Assembly: GCA_905220665.1 (NCBI GenBank)
Contig: CAJNAR010000168.1
Span: forward strand, 1 to 64,000
Direction: 5' to 3'
From: Albugo candida
Taxonomy: Eukaryota > Oomycota > Peronosporomycetes > Albuginales > Albuginaceae
DNA length: 64,000 nt
A program made the position numbers and the translations under genes. This document shows, one piece after another, positions 21,158 through 32,573 of the stretch. Below the pieces are notes generated by a model that did no database searches, was not told the origin of the DNA, and saw only the letters and a program-made list of their open reading frames with translations. How positions within the stretch are numbered: position 1 is the first letter of the stretch; each line of letters begins with the position of its first letter.

Positions 21158-24016
21158 CTAGAAAGTTTGGTTGAAAAATTCATATAGTTTAGTTCCCTGT
21201 ATCTTTCCGATCAATTGTGTACACTGTTCCAAAGAGAAATTACTCAACTCCGCCAGAGTTTTCACCCGACTGAGCACGCGGCGATAGTTGTGTTGTGTGA
21301 TTCCGGGCAGCTTCTGCAAAATCTCAACCGACGAAACATTATAAAAGGTCTCAGCTTGAGCGAATCCTGTTTGTTCCATTTTCTTGATGGATTCAAGAGT
21401 GTTGATATCCGTATCTATGGCACCGCTTTCAAGGTCTACCCCAGAGCCGACCGCTGCTGCCACCTTCACATCCGGCTCTTCTAAATTTCTTTTGATTGCT
21501 TTGAATAGGTCAACGGTTGCATGTGGTGATCGAGACCAAAGCAATCGCAATGTTGGAAAATGGACGAGCAGCAAGACCAATTTTGAAATAATGTTGGACG
21601 CGGATATCGTATTCGTAATTTCCGATTGATCCTGGAGCGCAAAAGCTTTTTTTTCTGAAAATTCAATCAAGACTACTGGAATCTTATAATGTTTGATGAT
21701 TTGTTCGACTTGATTGTACAGACGTCCTGAATTCAACGAACCAAACAAGTCGCTCACACTTTTACGTTCGATACAAATTGTAGGTGAAAGTATATAGTCG
21801 CCAACTTCGAGTGTAACCGGTATAACCTTCAATGCCTCTTTGTGCAGCATCGAGGGTAACGCACTTCGGAATTCACGAATGTCAACTATAACCTGATATG
21901 AATATTTCTTGAGTCTTTGATTGGCTCGGCCACCAGTACGCGTATCCATGCTGTATGCATGTGAGTGATGTTGTGATCGTAACTTCACATCCAAAGGTAC
22001 GTCTATGGTTGCACTCGGTATCACTAGGTGCGCTTTCTGATGTATCAATCTCTCAAAAGCCGATTTCTCCTGAGCAATTTCTTGAAGGTACATTTTCTCT
22101 TCCACACTTTCATGATACAGCATAAAGTACACTTCCATGCTTACGTCCTGTGATGCGTGAAACATCTCCAGCTCACGAATGAAGGTCATGTTTGGATCGT
22201 ATAGTATCACAGCTCTCGGTAGCAGCCGATACAAAAAAGATAGTGTGTCTTGTCCATTCTGTAAAACTTGATCGTACGAATAAATCAATACTTCTTTGTC
22301 AGGTTGATTTAACTGAAACACAGACTCACGTATATCATCACTTGAGACAGTTGAAAACGACGATGATTTTAAACGTTTTACTCGCTCCTGACGCTGTTGA
22401 TCCCGTTTTGTGGTCCACTTTGAGACCGTGTGAGTTGGTACCACATTCGAAGCATTACTTGGATGTGACTCTGAGTACAAAGACTTGCGATCTTGTTGCA
22501 CCGAATTTAGGAAATTGTTGTGTGCCAATTGTACCTCACCAAACTTGCGTGCGTACTGTATCAGTAATTGCTGTTCCAGGCCTAAAGACGACTCTTTTGA
22601 TCGCTTTCCCAGTTTGCGCCTGATAAATGCTTCTTTCCGCTTCGCATACTGTCCAAATTGTTGCCTCATCATTTCTTTCCCTCCTAGGCTCAAAAATTTG
22701 AGCAATTGTGTGCGTGTGCGATCATCTTTAACCATGACCAAAACATTTCCTTCACCGAAAAAAGTGTGTGACTTTTTTTCTTTTTCTCGCTCCATTTCGA
22801 TTTCGCCGAGAGTTTGCGCAAGGGTTTCCCATTTTGGATTGCATTCCAGTGTCAGGTTCAAGTCCACATGTTCGATACTTTTAGGTTGAGTAACCTTTGC
22901 CGCACCACGTCCTCGTGAATTGATCAATTTTCTTGTACTCTTGTCGACAACTTGGAATACACGTTCTTTTGCTGCAGTATATAGCATATCAGCTGCTTCA
23001 GTAAATAGCCATGGTGATGGAACTCGTTGCTGACCAATCACTGTTTCGTGATTAAGTAGAAAATCGTAAAAGGAAATAGCATCATAGGACGGTAAGTATC
23101 CCAATAGTTGTCGTAGTGTTCCCAGATCACTAACAAGCTGTTTGGTTTTCACTGAGAGCTTGTGCCAACTCGGGTCCAGCTGTCGTCGGATAACAGAAAG
23201 GAAACTCCTTTCCATCACGGAGTCCATAGAAAGTTCAATATCACCTAAATATCTGGTACTCTGTTGTATTTCTTTCAATGTCGCCTCAATTGCCACCAAT
23301 ATCGCTTCCTCTATAGTTTTCATTGGTTCTGTTTTTTCCACTGCAATCTCATAGACAGTTGGCTGTCTCACTTCAAAGCAGCGGTGAATCATGACATGAA
23401 AACGAGGATATAGTATAACTCTACGAAGATATAGATTCCTCAGTGCCTGTTCCATGCGACTGAAGCCAGAAGACAGAGCCACCGAGTCATCCGAAAAAGC
23501 TTTTACGAATCCAACGCGATTTTGCTCGCGGTAAAGACGTAGCGCGAAAGCCTCAATAGAAGTCTCTGTGACGCGATGTGCGTCATAGACCAGAAGTCCG
23601 GTCATGCGCTTTGATTCTAATCGACTCAGAAGAAAATCGACGACTAAAATTCTTGACGTGATGAAAAAGCATCCACCTATTTTGTACAATTGCGTGCGAT
23701 CTTGCACGGATGTTTTAGCATCGATGACTTTTGGTAGTGACTGAATTGCCACTCCACGCGATAAAAGTATCTGATTTATATTAACCGCATGATCATTCAT
23801 GTTTAGACATAGCACAAAATGCTGAGGCGAGCAATGCATTCGTATAAAATAAGTCACAATGCGAGACAAGCCCAATCCTTTGCCCATAACAAGCAACGCA
23901 TCCTGATCGTACAATTCCTCGAATATGTCTTTTTCAAAAGGCAGCCATTTTCGAAACGAGTTACTGTCTTCCTTTGTTATGGATTCGAAATCAGATCCGT
24001 TGGTCTCTTCGGTCAT
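21158..24016 (-). CDS. XPF: DNA repair endonuclease XPF/Rad1 (ERCC4)
   Basis: XPF is the catalytic partner of ERCC1. Together they cut the 5' side of DNA bubbles in nucleotide excision repair and act in crosslink repair. The gene is a single uninterrupted frame of 952 residues, ATG to TAG, in the family's normal size range. The N-terminal half is the degenerate helicase-like module (ALLVMGKGLGLSRIV, RILVVDFLL, GLLVYDAHRV). The nuclease domain follows: VDIREFRSALP, GDYILS, then the catalytic I-E-R-K-S-V-S-D (about residue 750). The C-terminus has the tandem helix-hairpin-helix (LPGITQHNYRRVL, then LAELSNFSLEQCTQLIG) used for ERCC1 pairing. All key acidic and basic residues are present. It diverges from the neighbour gene at 24131. 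Confidence 0.96.
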   Translation of the reverse strand: MTEETNGSDFESITKEDSNSFRKWLPFEKDIFEELYDQDALLVMGKGLGLSRIVTYFIRMHCSPQHFVLCLNMNDHAVNINQILLSRGVAIQSLPKVIDAKTSVQDRTQLYKIGGCFFITSRILVVDFLLSRLESKRMTGLLVYDAHRVTETSIEAFALRLYREQNRVGFVKAFSDDSVALSSGFSRMEQALRNLYLRRVILYPRFHVMIHRCFEVRQPTVYEIAVEKTEPMKTIEEAILVAIEATLKEIQQSTRYLGDIELSMDSVMERSFLSVIRRQLDPSWHKLSVKTKQLVSDLGTLRQLLGYLPSYDAISFYDFLLNHETVIGQQRVPSPWLFTEAADMLYTAAKERVFQVVDKSTRKLINSRGRGAAKVTQPKSIEHVDLNLTLECNPKWETLAQTLGEIEMEREKEKKSHTFFGEGNVLVMVKDDRTRTQLLKFLSLGGKEMMRQQFGQYAKRKEAFIRRKLGKRSKESSLGLEQQLLIQYARKFGEVQLAHNNFLNSVQQDRKSLYSESHPSNASNVVPTHTVSKWTTKRDQQRQERVKRLKSSSFSTVSSDDIRESVFQLNQPDKEVLIYSYDQVLQNGQDTLSFLYRLLPRAVILYDPNMTFIRELEMFHASQDVSMEVYFMLYHESVEEKMYLQEIAQEKSAFERLIHQKAHLVIPSATIDVPLDVKLRSQHHSHAYSMDTRTGGRANQRLKKYSYQVIVDIREFRSALPSMLHKEALKVIPVTLEVGDYILSPTICIERKSVSDLFGSLNSGRLYNQVEQIIKHYKIPVVLIEFSEKKAFALQDQSEITNTISASNIISKLVLLLVHFPTLRLLWSRSPHATVDLFKAIKRNLEEPDVKVAAAVGSGVDLESGAIDTDINTLESIKKMEQTGFAQAETFYNVSSVEILQKLPGITQHNYRRVLSRVKTLAELSNFSLEQCTQLIGKIQGTKLYEFFNQTF

Positions 24017-24130
24017 CGACGCCTTTTAAAGTACGAATCCTTTTTATCCTAATAAAGTGTGTGCTTCCTACTCATCCACACCATATGCACCTCAAGTGTA
24101 ACCGAGAACACTACTTTTGAATTCCAGGAA

Positions 24131-25761
24131 ATGCATAGTGCTGGTCCAATTGTGGTCTATGTCGGTATGGGAATGGCGGTCTTTGCCTCATTGAGCATCA
24201 CTGCTCGTAAACGTAACTTATGGCATGCAATTCAGTCGAAATTTGCACGACAGCGGCGGCAATCACACGCAAATTGCATGCGCTCATTGTCTGGTACGAC
24301 GAATGATTGCTCATCTATGACATCTCCAAATCAAGCAAGAAAAGATGGCCAGGAATCTGAAACGAACAAAGATCGACCTATCTTAATTCCTTGTGTTTGC
24401 GAGCGAGCTCAGATCGACTCTGCGCAGCTTTCTACCAAAAAAATCACCATCGTTCAGGTGCCTGTGACTTAGTGGGAAGAATAATGCACAAAAAGTCATT
24501 CAATTCCGTTTAGTTTAACATTTTGGCCAGGAATTTGGCGTCCCGAACACATTTTCCGTACGTCATCGAGTCAAGCCTTGCGTGGGACAGTCGGAAAAAG
24601 ATTTTATTGCGACAGCTGGAAGTATTAGATGCTGATATTTTGTGCCTGGAAGAGCTCAGTGATTACTGGACGTATGTTCAATTTTGTGTCATCGAACAGT
24701 AGACATAATGAATCTTGTTGTGGAGTAGCTTTTTCAAAGTAGAATTGGGTGAACGCGGGTATGATAGTGTCTACGTGAAGCGTCCATCTATCCACGTGTC
24801 GAATTGGTCTGGGGAAAAGAAGCAAGACGGCTGTGGAATATTCTTCAAGTAAGTACACAACTACTCGCACAAGTTCTAAAACGTAAAAGCTGCTTCACAG
24901 AAAAGATAAATTCGAGCTAAAAGAGTGCGAGTCAATCAACTTCCATGATACGCATGATCGTGTGGCTATATTGGCTCTCTTAAGGTCGAAGCACTTTGCA
25001 CAGCTCTTTCTGGTCGGCTGCACGCATCTTTGGTGGAATGCAAAGTACGTAGCGATCTCTATCAACCGAATTGAGTTTATCGTCTGCAAAATAACAGGAA
25101 GGTGGATCATCAGATGGCTGAGCTGTACGAATTTGAAGAGGAAGTCATTCGCTTGTGTAGCGACATGGAAGACAAGTACCAGCAAGATATACGTGCTTCC
25201 GTCACAGGCGGTCCCAACTTTCCCGTATGCGACTTATCTTTCGAATATTGCCACCACGTATCAATTGCTTTCTCACAGGTTATATTATGCGGAGACTTCA
25301 ACAACACACCGCAATCTGCTGTTTATGATTACATGCACAACTATTTCTTACAACGACCAAATATCGAAGGTTTACGCGACGAATTTCGTAGTGCATACCG
25401 ATGGTACTGTGTGAATGAATTGGCAAAACACTCTAAAATTAGCATAACAAAAGAAGAGACGGTAGGAGAATTTGAACCTCCTCATACAACAGTCAATTAT
25501 CGAAGATGTTGGGCTATTGACTATATTTGGTACTCGAGCAGTAACCTGGTTCCTTCACGAATTCTTGAAATTCCATCAGAAGCGGTTTTACGCGCAGAGG
25601 GAGGCCCACCGGGCTGGTTTGAGCGACTGGCGCATTTGGACACTTTTCAAAAAAGCGGTCGAGAACAAGAGAGTCAGAATGGAATTCCCAACTCGAAATG
25701 CGGTAGTGACCACGTACCGCTTTTAGCAGAACTCGAATTTACAAAAAATAGTAAAAAGTAA
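24131..25761 (+). CDS. Membrane-anchored CCR4/nocturnin/Angel-type EEP-fold hydrolase
   Basis: Six exons (24131-24457, 24514-24671, 24729-24848, 24901-25044, 25098-25224, 25279-25761) give 452 residues. The endonuclease/exonuclease/phosphatase fold is clear: ITIVQFNILA (N-terminal strand), ADILCLEEL with the metal-binding Glu, GCGIFF, THLWWNAK, FPVILCGDFNNTP (catalytic Asp and Asn), AIDYIWYS and CGSDHVPLLAE (catalytic His). Relatives remove poly(A) tails or act on small nucleotides. Which applies here cannot be told. The N-terminus (GPIVVYVGMGMAVFASLSIT) is a hydrophobic anchor followed by basic residues, so it probably sits on a membrane or mitochondrion. Intron 5 is 54 bases, a multiple of three, so the unspliced frame also reads through. 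Confidence 0.88.
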
Positions 25762-25862
25762 TTATTCTAAGTTGCGTTTTGACGCACGATGAGTTACACT
25801 GCACATTCTATAACGCATTTTATGGAATAATAACATCTCGACATCTATCTCACGCTCTAACA

Positions 25863-27292
25863 ATGAAAAGCTCTCGCCAATCATCGGCAGACAATGACCA
25901 GCTCCTTCCAATCGCAAGTAGGCCACAGCGCCAGTTGAGTCCCGTTTCACATTTCAAACGTATCCTTTCAAGAGGATACTCGGCAGATTACATGTTTTCT
26001 TCACCGGTAGAAAGCAGAAGTGATGCTCCATACACGAATGACGTAAATAGACAAGAGTCACCCTCATTTTCACGTCTCGTAAGCGCTTCGCAACAGGGGG
26101 AGGCTACTGCTGACTGCGCAGGTATGGTGAAAAGTAACGAAGAACGCTTGCATGGGTGGCGATTATGGATGCATAATTCACGTCTCCTCGAGTTCATTGG
26201 AAGTCTGGTTAGTCTCGCGCTCGCTGGTGTTATCACTCTGACCACCATTCATGACCGTACGTAATATTTTATGTAAATATGGTTACACGAGCTGAACATT
26301 GTAATGCGGTAGGACCGATTCCACGCGTGGAAATCCAGATCACGCCCACGCGCACCATATTCGCTCGTGACCCTTCCATTGATGAGAAAAAACTTGGTGA
26401 AACATGTACGCATCAATTTTAAATGCACATCACATGTAATCAACCAATGCTGCACTTCAGTTACTGTCACAGGTCTTATTGTTACCGGAGTAGGAGTATC
26501 GCTCGGTACACACGTTTTTGTTGCGTATATATTACCTTACTGCAAAGCCGCTCGAGTAATACGATACGAATCCCGTGATTTTCTATTGACTCTGGTACAA
26601 TCGATCAGCCTGAGTGCGCTTTTTACTCAAGTGTTGAAAAATGTGACCGGAAGATTTCGTCCGTGCTTTTATGACATGTGCGGATGGAATTACAATGTCA
26701 CTTGGGATGGAATAGAAAATTTGTGCTCATTGCAGAATTGGGAAGACGAGGGACGAAAAAGTTTTCCGTCTGGACACTCGTCGTTTGCGTGGTCAACCTT
26801 ATTCCTTCTCACTGTAATTTACACACGATATCCTGACACGATTGTGACCTGATCTTGTCTTGTGTAGTTGTATCTATTAGGGAGATCACGTTTGGTCAGT
26901 GCAGATCGCCAGGATCATGTTTACTTGGGATTGGTTAAAATCGTCATGCTAACATTTTGCTTCGTCCCGACATTTGTGGCTGCATGGATCTCAGTCACTC
27001 GTTCGATTGATAATTGGCATCATTACAGCGATATTTTGGCAGGTAGTCTACTGGGGGCAGGTGCAGCTGCAGTTACGTATGCTTACAACTACGGTTCCAT
27101 TTTCAACTGGGACTCAGCTGGACTTCCACTTCAAGAATATCACTTTCGACGTTTGGTACGCTAATAGGGTGCCTTAAAGTGTATCAATACTCACTTGCCG
27201 TTTCACAGAAACAAGAAAGCGAACTCGTACGGCTAGTTGAAAAATTCAGGAGTGTTTCTGATCAGACAGCTGATGAGGACCATCCCGTCTGA
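25863..27292 (+). CDS. PAP2-family lipid phosphate phosphatase
   Basis: Five exons (25863-26256, 26313-26405, 26461-26813, 26868-27155, 27209-27292) give 403 residues. The three PAP2 signature blocks are intact: KNVTGRFRP (K-x6-RP), KSFPSGHSSF with the catalytic His of PSGH, and TRSIDNWHHYSD (S-R-x5-H-x3-D). Hydrophobic helices flank them, as expected for an integral enzyme dephosphorylating phosphatidate or related lipid phosphates. The N-terminal 110 residues are polar, Ser-rich and probably cytosolic; they are longer than in many relatives. The first ATG of the frame is at 25863; the frame is open upstream only from a TTG. The gene follows the EEP-fold gene by 100 bases on the same strand. 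Confidence 0.93.
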
Positions 27293-27511
27293 ATACAACG
27301 CCGTCGGTACAAAGTGAATTAAATAGCAAACTGTGATTGGTTGATAATAGATATCGTTGAATTGGTTGGACGACAGATTGTCTTTCATTTTTGGATTCAG
27401 GTAATCGCCAGAGTTCGATCAACTAAATCCTCTGGTACATCCTTTGCTGCTATTTTAATGCTCATCAAAGTTTGATCGTGACTTCTGCAGCCCTCGATCC
27501 AATCACTCACA

Positions 27512-27928
27512 ATGTCTCTCTTGAACAAGCCGAAAAACCTGGAGCCGGAAAATGTCCCAATTCACCGCATTCGAATCACTCTGACCAGTCGAAATGTCAA
27601 AAACCTCGAAAAAGGTCAGTTTTCTTCGCATATGTGTGTGTCACTGTACTTTATTCTTGATGTTGCAGTGTGTGCGGATCTCAAACGCGGTGCATTGGAC
27701 AAAAACCTCAAGGTTTCAGGCCCTGTGCGTCTACCAACTAAATTCCTTCGCATCACGACGCGTAAGTCACCTTGTGGAGAAGGTACCAACACATGGGATC
27801 GCTTTGAAATGAGAATTCACAAACGCATCCTGGATTTACACGCTCCATCCGACGTCGTGAAGCAGATTACTTCTATCAGTATCGAACCAGGTGTAGAGGT
27901 TGAAGTGACCATCGCTGACTCGGCGTAA
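27512..27928 (+). CDS. RPS20: 40S ribosomal protein uS10 (RPS20)
   Basis: Two exons (27512-27614, 27669-27928) give 120 residues, the usual size. Conserved blocks are [68 protein letters not shown] and a [13 protein letters not shown] terminus. The protein sits in the head of the small ribosomal subunit. The 54-base intron starts GTCAGT and ends TTGCAG in phase 1; an ORF caller would wrongly translate through it because it is a multiple of three. Confidence 0.97.
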   Translation: MSLLNKPKNLEPENVPIHRIRITLTSRNVKNLEKGQFSSHMCVSLYFILDVAVCADLKRGALDKNLKVSGPVRLPTKFLRITTRKSPCGEGTNTWDRFEMRIHKRILDLHAPSDVVKQITSISIEPGVEVEVTIADSA

Positions 27929-27991
27929 TATAAAGCTGGTAGAACGTAAATTTCCGAATAAAAAGCTTGGTACAGGGTTTACAGTCACGTG

Positions 27992-29588
27992 TTATGAAAT
28001 CAATTTCTCTACCAAACTGACTTCTTCTAACAGCTCGTGTTGCCGCAACTCCTTTTGATCGCTCAACTTTACAAAATCTAACGCAGCGAGCTCTTCCATA
28101 GACTTATCCGCAATATATTTCAGATCATCAGCAGTAATGAGCTTTTTGTTGAACGCACCCAGAGCAGCTGCCACATAATTCTTATAGAATACAATCCCAG
28201 ATCTAAGACAGGTATAGTCATTGGGATGAGCCAGGCATTTACAATCACGTACTCTTCATGAATCCTCTTGCTTTGCCCATCACCTGTTTTGCTCTCTTGC
28301 GGATTGATATCATGAACGAATGCAGCAATAACTTGATCAGAATATTGCTCCAGCATGAGTGATGCAGCTAACGCATCACCTTGTCCAGAGTCTCCGAAAA
28401 ATACAAACTTGAATTCTGGAAATATAGTCGCGAATCGTTTGAAGTTTTCAAACTTGTGCCTAAAAAGCGCAAGTTATAAATATGCACGATACATCACTAA
28501 ACTTTCTTACAGTGCAATTTTTTTGTTGCTGATCAAACCTTGCACCGTACCGTTCATAACGGTAGGACTTGGTAGCCCAAGGTTATTTAAATGCTGAACC
28601 GTTAGATAGCGCCCCACATTAAGCCACCCGCGAGGTCGGGCTGTCAAAAATGTGACACACGGACCGTGTTCGTCAAAAGACGATAGTCCACGTGAAATTT
28701 TCGTAAATAGCTGCGAAACGCCAGGGTACATCGTATTCAATGGATATCTTTGCTCCAACCAGCTATCGGCAAAAGAATTTAATCGAGCACAGTATCTAAA
28801 AATATATTTGGATCGTACCCGGCAATAAGTGTATCATCAATATCACTAATGACTTTGATTAGATTTGGACGGCTTTGAGCGACTTTGGCGGCTTCCGTGG
28901 CAATATGTTGCATAATACGCACGATTTCAGTGACATTGGAGGTATTGTAGATCAAGTCTGTTAAGTCGCCATAGTAATGAGAAACTGTTGGAACTTTGAG
29001 GTTGTATCTTCGGCGTTTTCTTCGTTCTCTACTTGCTTTGGTTACGTTTTGTAATGTTTGCAGCCAATTTTTCATACGTTCAAGGGCAAATTTCGAATAC
29101 GGTGATTTCCATAGTGGGGTGTTCTGTATACGCACACTACCACAGGCAGTACTAGGTTGCATCAGTGCCACTGCGTCGGGATTGGTGTGAATTAGCTCTT
29201 TCAAAACCGATAAATCTTTCTCATATGTGCCCAATAATATTTGTATCACCGCTTTACGTAGCTGTATTTTACTTTTCTCTGTAAGAAACGATGAGATTAA
29301 GCAGCTTTGGATAGCATGTACAATGATAGCACGGTTGGAAACGCTATCAAAAGTATACCAAGTTCAGTATGTATCGATGTCACTGTCACTCTGTATTTAC
29401 GTGATCTCATCAAGCCTTTCTCGAGTCAAGACATTCAAAATCCGAAGACGGACATCAGCTGTTGATCCATACAACATGAACCCTGTCATGGTATAGCAGA
29501 ATTGATTTGAATGCTCCGGAGAAGTCGCACTCAGTATCCCATTCAATGTCGACGCACTGACTCTTTGTAGGACTCTATCAAAAGCCAT
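27992..29588 (-). CDS. APP1-type phosphatase (DUF2183-like, HAD fold)
   Basis: Six exons (29588-29401, 29343-29322, 29276-28819, 28762-28511, 28459-28253, 28202-27992) give 445 residues. The catalytic block ISDIDDTL carries the D-x-D-x-T motif of APP1 phosphatidate phosphatases. It is followed by YPGVSQLF, CVTFLTARPRGW and KFVFFGDSGQGDALA, the usual later HAD motifs. Yeast App1 acts on phosphatidate at actin patches; substrate here is inferred. The N-terminal 190 residues are helical. Exon 2 is a 22-base micro-exon that I need to keep the phase, with an AGAG acceptor after it; this is the weakest join. Other introns are 45-60 bases with good GTACG or GTAAG donors. Confidence 0.85.
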
Positions 29589-30145
29589 TGTGTCGTTCTC
29601 GGTCTTGGTACTCAGCTAAATAGAACCCAAGTAGATGTCAAGTTTATATGCTATAGACATGACAATGTCTGCGATTTACATTGAAAAGAACTTCTTTTTC
29701 TTGTTGCTGATCGGTACTGAAAACAATGACAGCATTTTTATCTTTCAGTTTGCGGTAGCGCCAAACCGTTCGCTGAGGACCAAATCGATTCAGCCACTCG
29801 TTCCACAGCCATGCACGTACTCACTTGCTTCATTGCAATCCATTTTTGCTGTAGTCCGTTGGCTGCGATACGCCAAGTAGAGAACGGGGCGCACCATACA
29901 TTCTGATTGTGTACCTTTTCACACAGCGGTCATAAACGTTCGGTGCACACTATAGCATGAGAATCAGACCTTCACAGTAGTGCGAATAAACGGTCGAAAT
30001 TTTGAAGCATAAATCGAGACCACCTGCATGGTTAAATTTAGTTTGATTGGTTAAAATGAAAATCATATCGATTAGGCATTTTTCAATTTAATAGCAAACA
30101 GCGTGAACTACGATTTCAAGCAAAACTGTTCGTCCCATTTTGAAG
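29589..30145. other. Divergent intergenic interval
   Basis: About 0.55 kb between two divergent genes, likely holding both promoters. Only short frames with no recognisable content. Confidence 0.5.
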
Positions 30146-31254
30146 ATGTCGGCAAGGTTTGTCCAATCGTGTGCATTGTATCGAGCTCGTGCTCAAGAAA
30201 CTATTTCTGTTATAGAGAAATCAAGCCAAAGCAGGAGAAAATTCAATTGAGTCGCTCTGTAAAGAAAGAAGATGAGGTGCCATTAGCATCGTTACCGTCT
30301 CCATCCAGTTTAATACCGGTACAGACAGAAGCAACCCAAGCTTCTTGTGCAACCAATCGTACACGTCGTCCGGAATACTCGTTGGAAACGCGACTGGCTT
30401 GTGTGGAAAAGCATGAAGCCGGAATGGGATACCGACGAATATCAAAAGATCTCAATATGCCTCTGTCGACAGTCAAGGCCATTATACGGAGTGTTCGGCG
30501 TACGGGTACTATAGAAAAAGCGCATCGTTCGGGTCGACCGCGTGTGACAGACTCCAAATTGGATGGTGTTATGATCGCAGCTGTCATTGCTGAACGTCAA
30601 ACTAGTGCAGCGGCTATCGTTCGAACTCTGAGGGATACCTACAATATCAGCATATCGGAAGAAACAGTACGTCGACGAATTCGAGAGTTTTCGCGGCAAA
30701 ATACATCTCTCGCCAAACGAGCGAAATCACATGGACCGATTCCTGCAGGATTAGAATCATCCTTTCTTTCTTTTTCGGGGACTGAAGATCAAGTCGATAC
30801 AAACGCGCTCATGAATACAGCACTACCGTTCCCACTCAGCGATACGATACCGGGTCACTTTTTATCCAGTGAAGGAATTTCTTCGCAATCCGTGGAAAAT
30901 ACTGACATTATGGCGCAACCGGTTGATGAACCCACAGGCTCAGTAATCGGTGGTGAGAGGGAAAATGGAACGAATGCGAATGCGTTGCCAGATTATGTAG
31001 AACGTTTTGAAGGAGACAAACCTTACAGTGGCGATACAGAGTTACAGACAAGCCCGACGGTGCTGAAAGCCATTTCCTTATTGGCAGAATTTGATTTAAC
31101 CGTTAGGGAGCGCGTGGATGCGAAACAGTTCCTTGTACATGAGAAGAACGCGGAAGCTTTTCTATTTATGGATAAGGAAGAACGAGTAGAGTATCTACAG
31201 AGATTTTGTTATGAGAAAAGCGACGTGAGGTTTGAAAATTCAGAGTTTGTTTAA
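30146..31254 (+). CDS. Paired-like helix-turn-helix protein, possibly domesticated transposase DNA-binding part
   Basis: A short first exon (30146-30156, ATG TCG GCA AG) joins exon 2 (30216-31254) across a 59-base intron, giving 349 residues. Without that exon the frame has no usable ATG before the conserved domain. Residues about 55-180 contain two HTH units in paired or Tc1-transposase style: YSLETRLACVEKHEAG-GYRRISKDLNMPLSTVKAII, then TGTIEKAHRSGRPR and a second helix set ending SISEETVRRRIREF. No DDE catalytic core follows; the rest is Ser/Thr-rich with an acidic, helical C-terminus. So it is not an active transposase. It may be a domesticated transcription factor, which is inference. Confidence 0.75.
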
Positions 31255-31645
31255 GTATACAAAATCTGAAGTCATTGTTACTAATTCATTGTCACTTGTT
31301 ACAATCAGGATGCAAAGAGAAAAAATACCGATTTCTTGGGTCCGAATTGAAGCCCGAGGGCAAAACTTAATGCTAGAGACACCCTATCCCTGTAAATAAA
31401 ACCCATAAAAACGTGTGCGTAATAAATGCTTACTGATGCAAGATTTCGCATTTCGCATATTTGGCACCGTTGTGGGAAATTTGGTAACTTTAGTTTTCGA
31501 TTTACAATTCCAAAAGCACGAGAATTGAATCTTTACAACGTGGTGACCATCGATACTGATCCACTGAAAAAACAAAACTCTACTGTCCAGTCCTTTCCTT
31601 GTGAGAAACATATACCCATCAGGGATCCTCTCCACAGAAAACGTG
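31255..31645. other. Short intergenic interval
   Basis: No coding signal beyond a short plus-strand frame that overlaps the start of the next gene in a different phase. Confidence 0.5.
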
Positions 31646-32224
31646 ATGCAGCACAGAAAAAAGTCTTACTCCGCGTACGAGTATCGTGACAATAATGATG
31701 AATTGAGTCAGAGGCACAGCAAAAACCCGCGGTCTAGTACGACCGTGTCCACGGATATCTCCACTGGCGATCGACTTGCTGATTGGATGTATTGGCAACG
31801 TGACATTGCAAACAGAAGGTGTTGGACAAAAGTATATGCTGTAATTGAAGCTGAATTTCTCCAATTGCATCCATCAGACCGGTGTATCAGAAACCCATTG
31901 ATCCAGATCGCTGTTGCTAGTGCTTCATTTACCGGAACGCAGCAAATTCAGATTGTTGATCCAAATGGTGAAAAACTTGATTTATATCTGTTTTATCCTG
32001 AAAGGGCAGCTTTGTGGAGTTCAAGATTACAAATCGCCGCCTCACTAACTCAAGATTATTTCGAAGCTTTTAGTATTCGCGCAAGCGAACTGTCTCGAGC
32101 TAGTGCGTACCGTGGCAGCTTGATAACATATCGCGAAGAAGAGAAAAAGATCAGAAAAAGGGAATATTTGACCATCAAACTACTGGGATTGCTCGGTTGT
32201 AAACGGCGCGTGAATATAACGTGA
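31646..32224 (+). CDS. PH-like domain protein A (192 aa)
   Basis: Intronless; the first in-frame ATG is at 31646. Residues about 45-135 resemble a small pleckstrin-homology domain: LADWMYWQRD, CWTKVYAVIEAEFLQLH, PLIQIAVASASFTG, EKLDLYLFYPERAALWSSRL. That is a W-K-x-Y-A-V first strand and a closing W-containing helix. PH domains bind phosphoinositides or proteins at membranes. The basic C-terminus (EEEKKIRKREYL, then CKRRVNIT) could help membrane binding. The neighbour at 32574 is a clear paralogue, so this is a tandem duplicate pair. Function is otherwise unknown. Confidence 0.7.
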   Translation: MQHRKKSYSAYEYRDNNDELSQRHSKNPRSSTTVSTDISTGDRLADWMYWQRDIANRRCWTKVYAVIEAEFLQLHPSDRCIRNPLIQIAVASASFTGTQQIQIVDPNGEKLDLYLFYPERAALWSSRLQIAASLTQDYFEAFSIRASELSRASAYRGSLITYREEEKKIRKREYLTIKLLGLLGCKRRVNIT

Positions 32225-32573
32225 AGAAAAGTACGCAATGAATGTATGGTCGACCACCACCGTGTGACTCTGAAAATTTCGCACTGTTCTTCGTGCCTGT
32301 GGCTATGCTTATACCGTAATGTATAGTAATATATAATAGTGTACAGTGATACGTAACGTCAGTTTAAAAGTATTACGTTAACCTACAAATTTCAAACGAC
32401 GCTCTAGACTCTTTGACTTTTTTGAGGCTTCTATATTGTATACAACTCTGTAAAAATTGATGTGCAGAGAAAGACTTGATTACGGTTTATCGCTTATAAT
32501 GACTTAAAAATCAATGATCAATTGGCCAGTTGAGTGAATTGTTTGATCATTGGCGAATCAGCAACAAAGCAAG
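32225..32573. other. Spacer between the two PH-like paralogues
   Basis: AT-rich, with TATAGTAATATATAATAG near 32320. No coding signal. Confidence 0.5.
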
